Shown piece after piece: positions 7,051 to 13,481 of a stretch of DNA of 13,481 nt. Every line of letters starts with the position of its first letter. The first letter of the stretch is position 1. The notes beneath the pieces are model-generated. The model saw only the letters and a list, made by a program, of their open reading frames with translations. It did no database searches and was not told where the DNA came from. This stretch comes from Rhodoferax sp. (GTDB lineage Bacteria > Pseudomonadota > Gammaproteobacteria > Burkholderiales > Burkholderiaceae_C), in contig JAUXQA010000137.1 in NCBI GenBank assembly GCA_030683195.1, forward strand, positions 1-13,481, given 5' to 3'. The translations under genes were made by a program, and so were the position numbers.

Positions 7051-9420
7051 ATGCGCGCCCTGCACATCAAACTCTGGCGCGACGTCAAACGCCTGCGCGC
7101 GCAGGTCTTCACCATTGCCATGGTGGTGGCCATTGGGGTGGCGGGGTTTGTGGGCATGTTTTCGGTGCACGAGTCCATCAAGGGCTCGCGCGATGCCTTT
7201 TACCGCGACAACCGGCTGGCCGATGTGTTTGCCAGCGTCAAGCGAGCGCCCGTGCATCTGCACGAGCGGCTGGGGGCGCTGCCCGGCGTGTCCGAGGTGA
7301 AGCTGGACGTGGTGTTTGACGCGCAGGTTGACCTCCCTGGCGTTGTGGTGCCTGTCACCGGGCGTTTTGTCGGCGTCGATCTGGCGCGGGTGCACGCTGG
7401 CCGACAAGGACTCAACGCGCTCAGCCTCAAACGCGGGCGCTGGCCCGAACGCAGTGGTGGCCTGGAGGCCCTGGTGAGCGACCGCTTTGCGGTAGCGCGG
7501 GGTCTGAAGCCAGGCGACACCGTGCATGCCATCCTCAACGGCAAACGCGAAGCCGTCCGCCTGGTGGGCACGGCCGCCTCGCCCGAATATGTCTTTGCCA
7601 CCCAGGCCGGTGCACCTGACGACCAGTCGTTTGGCATCTGGTGGATAGACGAGGTGCGACTGACCCAGGCGTTTGACATGCAGGGCGCCTTCAACCAGGT
7701 CTCACTCAAGCTGGGTGGGGGCGTGCCCGTAGCGGGCGTGCTGACCGAGGTGGACAAGCTGCTCGAACCCTATGGCGCCATCGGTGCGGTGGGGCGCGAC
7801 AAGCAAATGTCGGCCAAGATCGTGAGCGACGAGCTGGCACAGCTCAAGGTGATGGGCACGGTCCTGCCGTCCATCTTTTTGGCCGTGGCCATGTTTATTT
7901 TGAATGTGGTGCTCAGCCGCCAAGTGGCCACGCAGCGCCTTCAGATCGCCGCCCTGAAGGCCCTGGGCTACAGCAACGCGGCCATTGGCGGGCATTACAC
8001 CGGCCTGGCGCTGATCATTGCCGGGCTGGGGGTCGGCGCCGGGTTGGGCTTGAGCGTACTCATTGGGCGAGGCATGCTGGGGCTGTACGACGAGGTGTTT
8101 CGCTTCAATCAACTGGTCTATGTGACCCGGGGTGAACTGATCGTGGTCTCGGCCCTGATTTCAGCGCTGGCCGCCGGCTTGGGCACCTGGACCGCCATTG
8201 CCGCCGTGGTGCGCCTGAGCCCCGCGCAGGCCATGCAGCCGCCCTCCCCGCCCCTCTACCGGCCCACCTTGGTTGAGCGGCTGGGCCTGGGCAGCCGGGT
8301 GAGCAGCGCCGCCATGATGGTGATCCGGAACTTCGAGCGCCGCCCCCTGCGCGCCGCGTTCACGGTCACTGGCATCGCGCTGGCCGTGGCGCTGCAAATA
8401 ACGGGCGCGTTCTGGATGGACGCCATTGCCCACATTGTGGACGTGCAGTTTCGCCAGGTACAACAGGGCGATGTGCTCGTCAACTTCCACAGACCAGTTT
8501 CCCTGGATGTGGTGCGCGACCTGCGCCGCCTGCCGGGTGTGATGGATGCCGAGCCCTACCGAACCGAACCTGTGCGGGTGCGCTGGCGAGGCCGCACCGA
8601 GAACACGGCGCTCATGGGCCTTCGGACCGATGCGCACTTGTTCCGGCTGGTCGATGAAGTGCGCGGAGCCGTGCCCTTGCCCACGCACGGCGTGGTGCTC
8701 TCCAACTTGCTGGCCAGGGCACTGGGGGTTCGGGTGGGTGACCGCGTTGCGATGGAGTTTCGGCTATGGAGCCAGGTCCACACCGAGCTGGAGGTGGTGG
8801 ACATTGTGCAAACCCAGTTTGGCAAGCTGCTTTACATGAACCTGGACACCCTGAACCGGCTGGCCCGAGATGGTGACGGCGTGGCCGATGCAGCGCTGCA
8901 GGTGGACCCGCACACCATGGGCGAGTTCTGGGCTGCCGTCAAGGCCGCCCCCGTCATCAACGCCGTGTTTGACAAAGCCAGCACGCTGGCCAACTTCAAC
9001 AAGACCACCTCGCGCAACATGGGCGTATTCAGCGGCATCCTGACGCTGTTTGCCGTGGCCATGGCGGTGGGCATTATTTACAACGCGGCGCGCATCGCCC
9101 TCTCAGAGCGCGCCTGGGAACTGGCCAGCCTGCGGGTGCTGGGCATGACGCGGGCCGAAGTCTCGGTGCTCTTGCTGGCCGAACTGGGCGCCGAGCTGCT
9201 GCTGGCCCTGCCGCTGGGCGCCCTGGCAGGCTGGGGGCTGGCCACCCTGATGATGCGGCTCATGGCCTCCGACAGCATCGACTTCGCGGTGGTAATCGAG
9301 CCCTCCACCTACGCCACAGCAGCCCTGATTGTGCTGGCCGCCGGTCTGGCCACCGCGCTGCTGGTGCGCCGCCAGATCGACCGGCTGGACCTGGTGGCTG
9401 TTTTAAAGGTACGCGAATGA
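7051..9420 (+). CDS. FtsX/MacB-type ABC exporter permease, two fused halves, 8 predicted membrane helices
   Basis: Membrane subunit of the exporter, 789 residues, about twice a 4-helix MacB/LolC-type half. Predicted helices lie near 20-39, 267-287, 315-337, 363-385, 434-456, 659-679, 704-735 and 753-773. They form two repeats of one helix, a roughly 200-residue periplasmic domain, then three helices. Each repeat carries an FtsX coupling segment after its second helix: RLQIAALKALGYSNA (297-310) and ERAWELASLRVLGMTRAEV (687-704). One chain could therefore supply both transmembrane halves, working with two copies of the ATPase. The first periplasmic domain resembles the MacB core type. ATG 7051 has GGTGA seven bases upstream, overlapping the ATPase stop. 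The gene overlaps the adaptor gene by ATGA at 9417-9420. Mechanotransmission-style export (lipid, peptide or drug) is the family role; the substrate is unknown. Confidence 0.92.
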   Translation: MRALHIKLWRDVKRLRAQVFTIAMVVAIGVAGFVGMFSVHESIKGSRDAFYRDNRLADVFASVKRAPVHLHERLGALPGVSEVKLDVVFDAQVDLPGVVVPVTGRFVGVDLARVHAGRQGLNALSLKRGRWPERSGGLEALVSDRFAVARGLKPGDTVHAILNGKREAVRLVGTAASPEYVFATQAGAPDDQSFGIWWIDEVRLTQAFDMQGAFNQVSLKLGGGVPVAGVLTEVDKLLEPYGAIGAVGRDKQMSAKIVSDELAQLKVMGTVLPSIFLAVAMFILNVVLSRQVATQRLQIAALKALGYSNAAIGGHYTGLALIIAGLGVGAGLGLSVLIGRGMLGLYDEVFRFNQLVYVTRGELIVVSALISALAAGLGTWTAIAAVVRLSPAQAMQPPSPPLYRPTLVERLGLGSRVSSAAMMVIRNFERRPLRAAFTVTGIALAVALQITGAFWMDAIAHIVDVQFRQVQQGDVLVNFHRPVSLDVVRDLRRLPGVMDAEPYRTEPVRVRWRGRTENTALMGLRTDAHLFRLVDEVRGAVPLPTHGVVLSNLLARALGVRVGDRVAMEFRLWSQVHTELEVVDIVQTQFGKLLYMNLDTLNRLARDGDGVADAALQVDPHTMGEFWAAVKAAPVINAVFDKASTLANFNKTTSRNMGVFSGILTLFAVAMAVGIIYNAARIALSERAWELASLRVLGMTRAEVSVLLLAELGAELLLALPLGALAGWGLATLMMRLMASDSIDFAVVIEPSTYATAALIVLAAGLATALLVRRQIDRLDLVAVLKVRE

Positions 9421-10628
9421 ACAAACAACAACCCCAAAAAAAATGGCGCCGCTGGCTTGTGGGTGCTGCGCTGCTGGTGGCGGCCAGTGCGCTGGCCTAT
9501 GTGGCCTACCGGCCCAGGCCGATTGACGTGGAGGTGGCGACGGTACGCATGGACAACTTTGAGCAGGCCATTGAGGAAGATGGCCAGTTGCGCCTGAAAA
9601 ACCGCTACGTCATTGCTGCCCCCACGTCAGCGGCTCTGTTGCGCCCCACCCTCAAAGTGGGTGACCTCGTGCGCGCTGGCGATGCCGTGGCCACTCTGGT
9701 CCCGGTGGCACCGCAAATGATTGATGCACGCACACGCACGGTACTGCAGCAGCGCGTGGGCAGCGCCGACGCAGCTCGCCAGGCCGCCGCCGCCCAGGTG
9801 CTCAAGCTCCAGGCCGCCCTGGCGCAGGCCACGCTGGAAGCCCAGCGAGCCGAGCAATTGGCGCAGGCCAACTTCATTGCCCCTTCAGCACGGGATCAGG
9901 CTAACCTCGCCCGCCAAACTGCGCAGGAAGCGCTCAATGTCGCGCGCGCCGAGCAAAGCGCGGCCGACTTTGCGCTGGCTGAAGCCCGGGCAGCGCTCAG
10001 CCGCTCGGAGCCAAGCGCCGGGACCCCAGCGGCGGGTGTATGGACGTTAAACAGTCCGGTCAATGGACAAGTGCTGAAACTCCACCAGGACAGCGCCACG
10101 ACGGTGACCGGCGGCCAGCCCTTGCTCGACATTGGTGACACAGGGGCGCTGGAAGCGGTGATTGATGTGTTGTCAAGCGAAGCGCTGCAAATCCGGGTAG
10201 GCGCTGCGGTGCAACTGTCTGCGGGTGGCAGCGCCAAGCCCCTGAGCGGGCGGGTGTCTCGCATCGAGCCGGCGGCCTTCACCAAGGTGTCTGCGTTGGG
10301 CATAGAAGAGCAGCGTGTGAATGTGATCGTGGACTTGGACGCCCGAGAAGCGCAGCGCTTGGGCGATGGCTTTCGGGTAGATGCCCGTATCCTGGTGTTC
10401 TCGCAAGCAGACGCCTTGCTGGTGCCCACCGCCGCGCTGGTGCGCCAGGGTGAGCAATGGCGGGTATTTGTGGTCGACTCCAACCGGGCCGCGCCACGGC
10501 AGGTTCAGTGGCAGGAGCGCAACACCGATGTCACCTGGATCAAGGAGGGCCTCAAAGCGGGTGACACGGTGGTGCTGTACCCCGGCAGCATGGTTGAAGG
10601 ACAACCGGTGCGCCAGCGCAAGCCTTGA
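9417..10628 (+). CDS. HlyD-family periplasmic adaptor of the ABC exporter
   Basis: Membrane fusion protein of 403 residues linking the ABC permease to an outer-membrane channel. A single N-terminal helix (residues 13-31, after a basic KKWRRW stretch) has no clear signal peptidase or lipobox site, so it is probably a membrane anchor. The first lipoyl half is near 62-97 (LKVGDLVRAGDAVATL), a long Ala/Gln-rich alpha-hairpin runs about 104-197, and the second lipoyl half is near 210-242 (LNSPVNGQVLKLHQDSATTV). A beta-barrel (about 245-330) and a C-terminal domain (LVPTAALVRQGEQWRVFVV) follow. A hairpin of this length is the part that docks on TolC-like channels, yet no channel gene is in this operon. 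The ATG overlaps the permease stop codon (ATGA), suggesting coupled translation. It is the last gene of the operon, followed by a terminator. Confidence 0.92.
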   Translation: MNKQQPQKKWRRWLVGAALLVAASALAYVAYRPRPIDVEVATVRMDNFEQAIEEDGQLRLKNRYVIAAPTSAALLRPTLKVGDLVRAGDAVATLVPVAPQMIDARTRTVLQQRVGSADAARQAAAAQVLKLQAALAQATLEAQRAEQLAQANFIAPSARDQANLARQTAQEALNVARAEQSAADFALAEARAALSRSEPSAGTPAAGVWTLNSPVNGQVLKLHQDSATTVTGGQPLLDIGDTGALEAVIDVLSSEALQIRVGAAVQLSAGGSAKPLSGRVSRIEPAAFTKVSALGIEEQRVNVIVDLDAREAQRLGDGFRVDARILVFSQADALLVPTAALVRQGEQWRVFVVDSNRAAPRQVQWQERNTDVTWIKEGLKAGDTVVLYPGSMVEGQPVRQRKP

Positions 10629-10651
10629 GGGGCCAGGCTGGCGGCTTTTTT
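10620..10651 (+). terminator. Intrinsic terminator of the ABC exporter operon
   Basis: Outer arms AAGCC (10620-10624) and GGCTT (10643-10647) enclose an inner hairpin GCCA-GGC-TGGC (10632-10642), and a run of six T (10646-10651) follows at once. It starts inside the last codons of the adaptor gene. On the minus strand no T-run follows the hairpin, so it acts in the plus direction only. Its T-run reaches the stop codon (10650-10652) of the convergent nitroreductase gene. Confidence 0.65.
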
Positions 10652-11288
10652 ACTCGACAGTCGAGATGAACTGCGCGTTAGGGCTGCGAACTTTTTTCAG
10701 GTTTACCAGCCAGTCTTTGTCTTCTTCACGGTAACCCAAAGGCAGGATCACCACGCTGCGCAAGCCGCGGGCACCCAAGCCCAGAATTTCATCGATGGCT
10801 TTGGGATCGAATCCCTCCATGGGAGTGCTGTCCACTTCCTCAAAGGCGGCTGCAATCAGGGCGGCACCCAACCCAATGTAGGCTTGACGGGCGGCATGCT
10901 GGTAATTGACTTCTGCGTCCCGGGCAGGGTAAGTCGAGAGCAACATCTTGCGGTAGTTTTCCCAACCCTCGTTGGTCGAATTGCGCTCAGTGTTGGTCAG
11001 GTCAAACATCATGTTGATGCGCTCAGGTGTGTAGTTGTCCCAGGCAGCAAACACCAGCAAATGGGAGCAGTCGGTCACTTGGCCCTGGCCCCAGGCTTTA
11101 GGTTTGATTTGCTCTTGCACACCCTTGTTTTTGACAACAATGATCTCGTAGGGCTGCAGGCCACTGGACGTGGGTGCCAGGCGGGCAGCCTCCAGAATGC
11201 GATCCACTTTGTCCTGCGGCACCGGCTTGGCGGGGTTCATCTTTTTGGTGGCATAACGCCATTGGAGCTTTTGCAGGAGGTCTGACAT
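10650..11288 (-). CDS. NAD(P)H-dependent FMN nitroreductase (NfsB/DrgA-like)
   Basis: A 212-residue cytoplasmic flavoprotein of the nitroreductase family, the usual length (E. coli NfsB has 217). FMN-site motifs are RYATKKM near the N-terminus, the conserved APTSSGLQPYEIIVV segment, TPMEGFDP in the middle, and LPLGYREEDKDWLVNLKKVR near the C-terminus. Such enzymes reduce nitroaromatics and quinones with NAD(P)H; the physiological substrate is not readable. I chose ATG 11288 (MSDLLQKLQWRYATKK) because family homology starts there. An upstream TTG or ATG-like extension to 11345 would add 19 residues unlike the family and would run through the likely promoter. It is a single gene, convergent with the ABC operon and following yihY on the same strand after 145 bases, so it probably has its own promoter. 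Confidence 0.93.
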   Translation of the reverse strand: MSDLLQKLQWRYATKKMNPAKPVPQDKVDRILEAARLAPTSSGLQPYEIIVVKNKGVQEQIKPKAWGQGQVTDCSHLLVFAAWDNYTPERINMMFDLTNTERNSTNEGWENYRKMLLSTYPARDAEVNYQHAARQAYIGLGAALIAAAFEEVDSTPMEGFDPKAIDEILGLGARGLRSVVILPLGYREEDKDWLVNLKKVRSPNAQFISTVE

Positions 11289-11328
11289 GCTTTGACTTTC
11301 GGGTTCGGTTGAAAAGTTGTAAAAGTCC

Positions 11329-11334
11329 ACTATA
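11329..11334 (-). promoter_or_regulatory. Candidate -10 element of the nitroreductase gene
   Basis: TATAGT on the minus strand (five of six to consensus) lies about 40 bases before the ATG at 11288. The -35 at 17 bases (TGTGTA) is poor. The rest of the 145-base gap (11289-11433) shows no clear terminator for yihY and no other structure I can support. Confidence 0.35.
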
Positions 11335-11433
11335 GACGCGATCAACCTTCGTACACAGTCCCAAACGAGTCACTACCCTGTTACGGTTACCGAAACAATC
11401 AGCGTGTTGAAGGCAACCGTCAGACCAGCAGCA

Positions 11434-12687
11434 TCATTCGCTATCAATTTTGATTGCCTGCGCCAATAAAATAGACGGCCAATGGCTGTTTACCCAAAAA
11501 TTCTGAATAACCTCATCTTCCGTTAGCAGCAGCGCGTTGAGCAGCGGCTCTAGTCGGGTGGTGTCGGGGTCAACCAGCATCACATACCGCGGTGTTTGAT
11601 GCGGGACCTCTTCATCCAGCCGCCCCACCCAGTCCAGATCGCACAGCACCTCCAGCACCGGTTCCATTTGCAGCGCATCCACCCGCATGCGCACGGCAAG
11701 AGCTTCGATGGTCAGACCTTTGTTCACGCTGCCACGCACTGCATGGAGCTGCTGCAAGGCCTCAAGTGCCAGCTGAAACGGCAATCCCTGAGATTTGGTG
11801 CGAACCCGCACGCCAGAGAGCAAGCTGGGCAAATAAGCGGCAATAACAGCGCCCAGCAGCACAATGACCCAGGCCACATAAATCCAGATCAGCAAAATCG
11901 GCACGGTGGCAAACGCCCCATACATCACTGAATACGTGGGCACCATGCCAAGGTAGGCCGCCAGCAGCTTCTTGGCCAACTCAATGCCCGCCGCCACAAA
12001 CAATCCACCCACCCAGGCATGACGCCATTTCACGTGGGCGTTGGGAACGTAGTGGTACATCGCAGCCATGCCACCGGAGAGCAATCCGAACTGCAAAGCT
12101 TCAAGCAAAATCTCAACGCTGTCCGGCATCACGCCCACAATGCCCTGCGAAACAGAAATCGCGTAAGACGTCACCGACAAGCTCACACCCAACACCACCG
12201 GCCCCAAGGTCATGGCCGCCCAATACACCAGCACACGCTGCCCGAAATGACGCCGCTTGCGCACACGCCAGATGCCGTTGAGGGTATGGTCGATGGTCAA
12301 AATCAGCGCCAGCGCCGTCGCCAGCAGCAGCGCAAGACCCACCACGCCCAACCGGCTGGCCTTGCCCGCAAACTGGGTCAGGTAACCCAGCACCTGACGG
12401 GAAATATTGTCAGGAATCAGGCTGGTGACCAGCCACTGCTGGAGCCCGCCCTGGAGCTTGGCAAACATGGGGAAGGCAGTGAAAACCGCCAGCGCCACCG
12501 TCACCAAGGGAACCAGCGCCATGATGGTGGTGAACGTCAGGCTGCTGGCCGTGAGGCCCAGGCGGTCCTCGGAAAATCGCTCGCGCAGGGTGCGCGCCGT
12601 GCTTTTCCAGGGAAATTCGGAGAGGGTTTTGAGCAAGTCATCAAGCTGCAGGGGCCTTGTGCCTGTGGGGGGGGCGTTCAACTTCAT
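11434..12687 (-). CDS. YihY/UPF0761 family inner-membrane protein (BrkB-like)
   Basis: A 417-residue integral membrane protein of the YihY/BrkB family, once misassigned as RNase BN; its molecular role is not settled. Family landmarks are LGLTASSLTFTTIMALVPL at about 43-61, a hydrophobic pair of segments near 112-132 ending TIDHTLNGIWRVRKRR, then AAGIELAKKLLAAYLGMVPTYSVMYGAFATVP at about 232-263 and IWIYVAWVIVLLGAVIAAYLPSLL near 267-290. About six membrane helices are followed by a soluble C-terminal domain of roughly 125 residues (about 293-417) that may form a winged-helix-like fold; the fold is a guess. I chose ATG 12687 (MKLNAPPTG). A TTG at 12735 with a perfect AGGAGG seven bases upstream would add 16 unusual residues and overlap the divergent gene. 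The last codons fall in an AT-rich repeat-like patch. Confidence 0.92.
   Translation of the reverse strand: MKLNAPPTGTRPLQLDDLLKTLSEFPWKSTARTLRERFSEDRLGLTASSLTFTTIMALVPLVTVALAVFTAFPMFAKLQGGLQQWLVTSLIPDNISRQVLGYLTQFAGKASRLGVVGLALLLATALALILTIDHTLNGIWRVRKRRHFGQRVLVYWAAMTLGPVVLGVSLSVTSYAISVSQGIVGVMPDSVEILLEALQFGLLSGGMAAMYHYVPNAHVKWRHAWVGGLFVAAGIELAKKLLAAYLGMVPTYSVMYGAFATVPILLIWIYVAWVIVLLGAVIAAYLPSLLSGVRVRTKSQGLPFQLALEALQQLHAVRGSVNKGLTIEALAVRMRVDALQMEPVLEVLCDLDWVGRLDEEVPHQTPRYVMLVDPDTTRLEPLLNALLLTEDEVIQNFWVNSHWPSILLAQAIKIDSE
11440..11480. repeat. AT-rich repeat-like patch at the 3' end of yihY
   Basis: GCTATCAATTTTGATTGCC followed by TGCGCCAATAAAATAGA is much richer in A+T than the flanks and contains ATCAA-TT-TTGAT. 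GCTATCAATTT with a nearby TGCGC and AATA resembles the start of dispersed Comamonadaceae repeats as I recall them. This is from memory and unchecked. It encodes the final residues of the YihY protein (about SILLAQAIKIDSE). Confidence 0.3.
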
Positions 12688-12708
12688 GGCCGGTATGATG
12701 CCATTCCA

Positions 12709-13104
12709 ATGAATACACCCCAAGCCGCAGATCAAAAATCGTCCTCCTCCCTGGTCACCACCACCCGCGTTCTGGCCGTGGGCAGCCTGCTGGGCCTCAT
12801 CATCCTGGGCCTAGCCTGGGAGTTGGTGCTGGCACCGTTGCGCCCGGGCGGATCCTGGATCGCCCTCAAAGTGCTGCCGCTGTGCGTACCGCTGGCGGGC
12901 TTGCTGAAAAACCGCATGTACACCTACCGCTGGGTCAGCCTGATGGTCTGGCTTTACTTCACCGAAGGCGTGGTGCGCGCCTACAGTGACAAAGCGCCCG
13001 GCAATTACCTGGCCATGATTGAAGTGGTGCTGTGCCTGGCCCTGTTTGTGGCCTGCGCCCTTCATGTTCGCCTGCGCCTGAAAAACGTGGTTAAAGAAAG
13101 CTGA
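12709..13104 (+). CDS. DUF2069 small inner-membrane protein
   Basis: A 131-residue membrane protein of unknown function matching the DUF2069 pattern: four predicted helices at about 20-42, 47-64, 74-92 and 100-120, with the characteristic stretch RWVSLMVWLYFTEGVVRAYSD after a KNRMYTYRW turn. The start MNTPQAADQKS at 12709 fits family length. The frame stays open far upstream through the antisense of yihY, but that part is not real coding. No ribosome binding site is seen; TATGAT at 12694-12699 is a -10-like hexamer just upstream, so a nearly leaderless message is possible. It is divergent from yihY with 21 bases between start codons and followed after 4 bases by the FAD oxidoreductase gene, likely one transcript. 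Confidence 0.85.
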   Translation: MNTPQAADQKSSSSLVTTTRVLAVGSLLGLIILGLAWELVLAPLRPGGSWIALKVLPLCVPLAGLLKNRMYTYRWVSLMVWLYFTEGVVRAYSDKAPGNYLAMIEVVLCLALFVACALHVRLRLKNVVKES

Positions 13105-13108
13105 CCCC

Positions 13109-13481
13109 ATGCAAAACTTGTTGAACGAGATTCGCCAAATCGTGGGCGCTGCCCATGTGTTCACCGATGGCGACCTGACTGCCTGGGAGCAAGACTGGCG
13201 CAAACGCGTGCGCGGCAAGGCCCTGGCCGTGGTGCGCCCAGCGAGCACGAACGAGGTCGCCGGGGTTGTCAAGGCCTGTGCGGCTTACGCAACACTCCAC
13301 CCCGACGCACCCGTGAGCATCGTGCCGCAGGGCGGCAACACCAGCCTGGCCGTGGGCGCCACGCCCGATGGCTCGGGCCACCAGATTGTGCTGAGCCTGC
13401 AGCGCATGAGCACCATTCGCGCGCTGGACGCCGCCAACCTCACCATGACGGTGGAGGCGGGCTGCATCTTGCAAAATCTCC
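13109..13481 (+). CDS. FAD-binding oxidoreductase (GlcD/D-2-hydroxyglutarate dehydrogenase-like), 3' end outside window
   Basis: The first 124 residues of a VAO/PCMH-fold flavoprotein. KALAVVRPASTNEVAGVVKAC (37-57) and VPQGGNTSLAVGA (72-84) are the FAD-binding-4 domain core, including the P-loop-like glycine motif that contacts FAD diphosphate. LSLQRMSTIRALDAANLTMTVEAGCIL (96-121) continues it. The family includes D-lactate, glycolate and 2-hydroxyglutarate dehydrogenases (typically about 460-480 residues), which oxidise 2-hydroxyacids and pass electrons to a carrier. Which substrate applies cannot be decided from this piece. It starts 4 bases after the DUF2069 stop codon, with only a weak purine stretch (AAAGAAAG) upstream. 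Confidence 0.88.
   Translation, partial: MQNLLNEIRQIVGAAHVFTDGDLTAWEQDWRKRVRGKALAVVRPASTNEVAGVVKACAAYATLHPDAPVSIVPQGGNTSLAVGATPDGSGHQIVLSLQRMSTIRALDAANLTMTVEAGCILQNL

Noticed and set aside
10653..10665. Hairpin CTCGACAGTCGAG near the end of the nitroreductase gene
   Set aside because: It lies in coding sequence and is not followed by a T-run on either strand, so it is not a terminator.
11289..11345. N-terminal extension of the nitroreductase to 11345
   Set aside because: The added residues are unlike the family, and the -10 candidate TATAGT lies inside the extension.
12019..12708. Upstream extension of the DUF2069 reading frame
   Set aside because: The extension is the antisense of yihY with His/Gln/Arg-rich sequence; the membrane protein and family length begin at 12709.

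Overview
The window reads as chromosome of a GC-rich betaproteobacterium, most likely Burkholderiales/Comamonadaceae (Rhodoferax/Polaromonas/Acidovorax-like). This is inferred from protein style, the yihY / DUF2069 / FAD-oxidoreductase neighbourhood and two AT-rich repeat-like patches. No database could be consulted. The DNA is densely coding, with no tRNA, rRNA, CRISPR, IS element or phage gene seen.

Left part (1-6114, minus strand): a tripartite RND efflux operon transcribed leftward: TetR/CecR-like repressor, NodT-type outer-membrane lipoprotein, periplasmic adaptor, and an HAE1-type RND pump that runs off the left edge. The repressor and channel genes overlap by ATGA. The pump follows the adaptor after 12 bases with a good ribosome binding site.

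Centre (6115-6305): the divergent control region. It holds a perfect 28-bp palindrome at 6118-6145, ending 3 bases from the repressor start. This is the obvious candidate operator.

Middle part (about 6306-10628, plus strand): a second exporter of the MacAB/FtsX class, transcribed rightward: LolD/MacB-type ATPase, a 789-residue permease that looks like two MacB-type halves in one chain, and a HlyD-family adaptor, closed by an intrinsic terminator. It has no outer-membrane channel of its own, so it may use the NodT channel of the divergent operon. The ATPase gene has no ordinary start codon upstream of its conserved N-terminus.

Right part (10650-13481): housekeeping-type genes: an FMN nitroreductase (minus), a YihY/UPF0761 inner-membrane protein (minus), and, divergent from it with only 21 bases between start codons, a small DUF2069 membrane protein followed by the start of an FAD-binding (D-lactate/2-hydroxyglutarate dehydrogenase-like) oxidoreductase cut by the right edge.

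The most interesting points are the paired divergent exporters sharing one palindromic control region, the missing start of the ABC ATPase gene, and two AT-rich repeat-like patches lying inside coding sequence (in the NodT channel and at the end of yihY).
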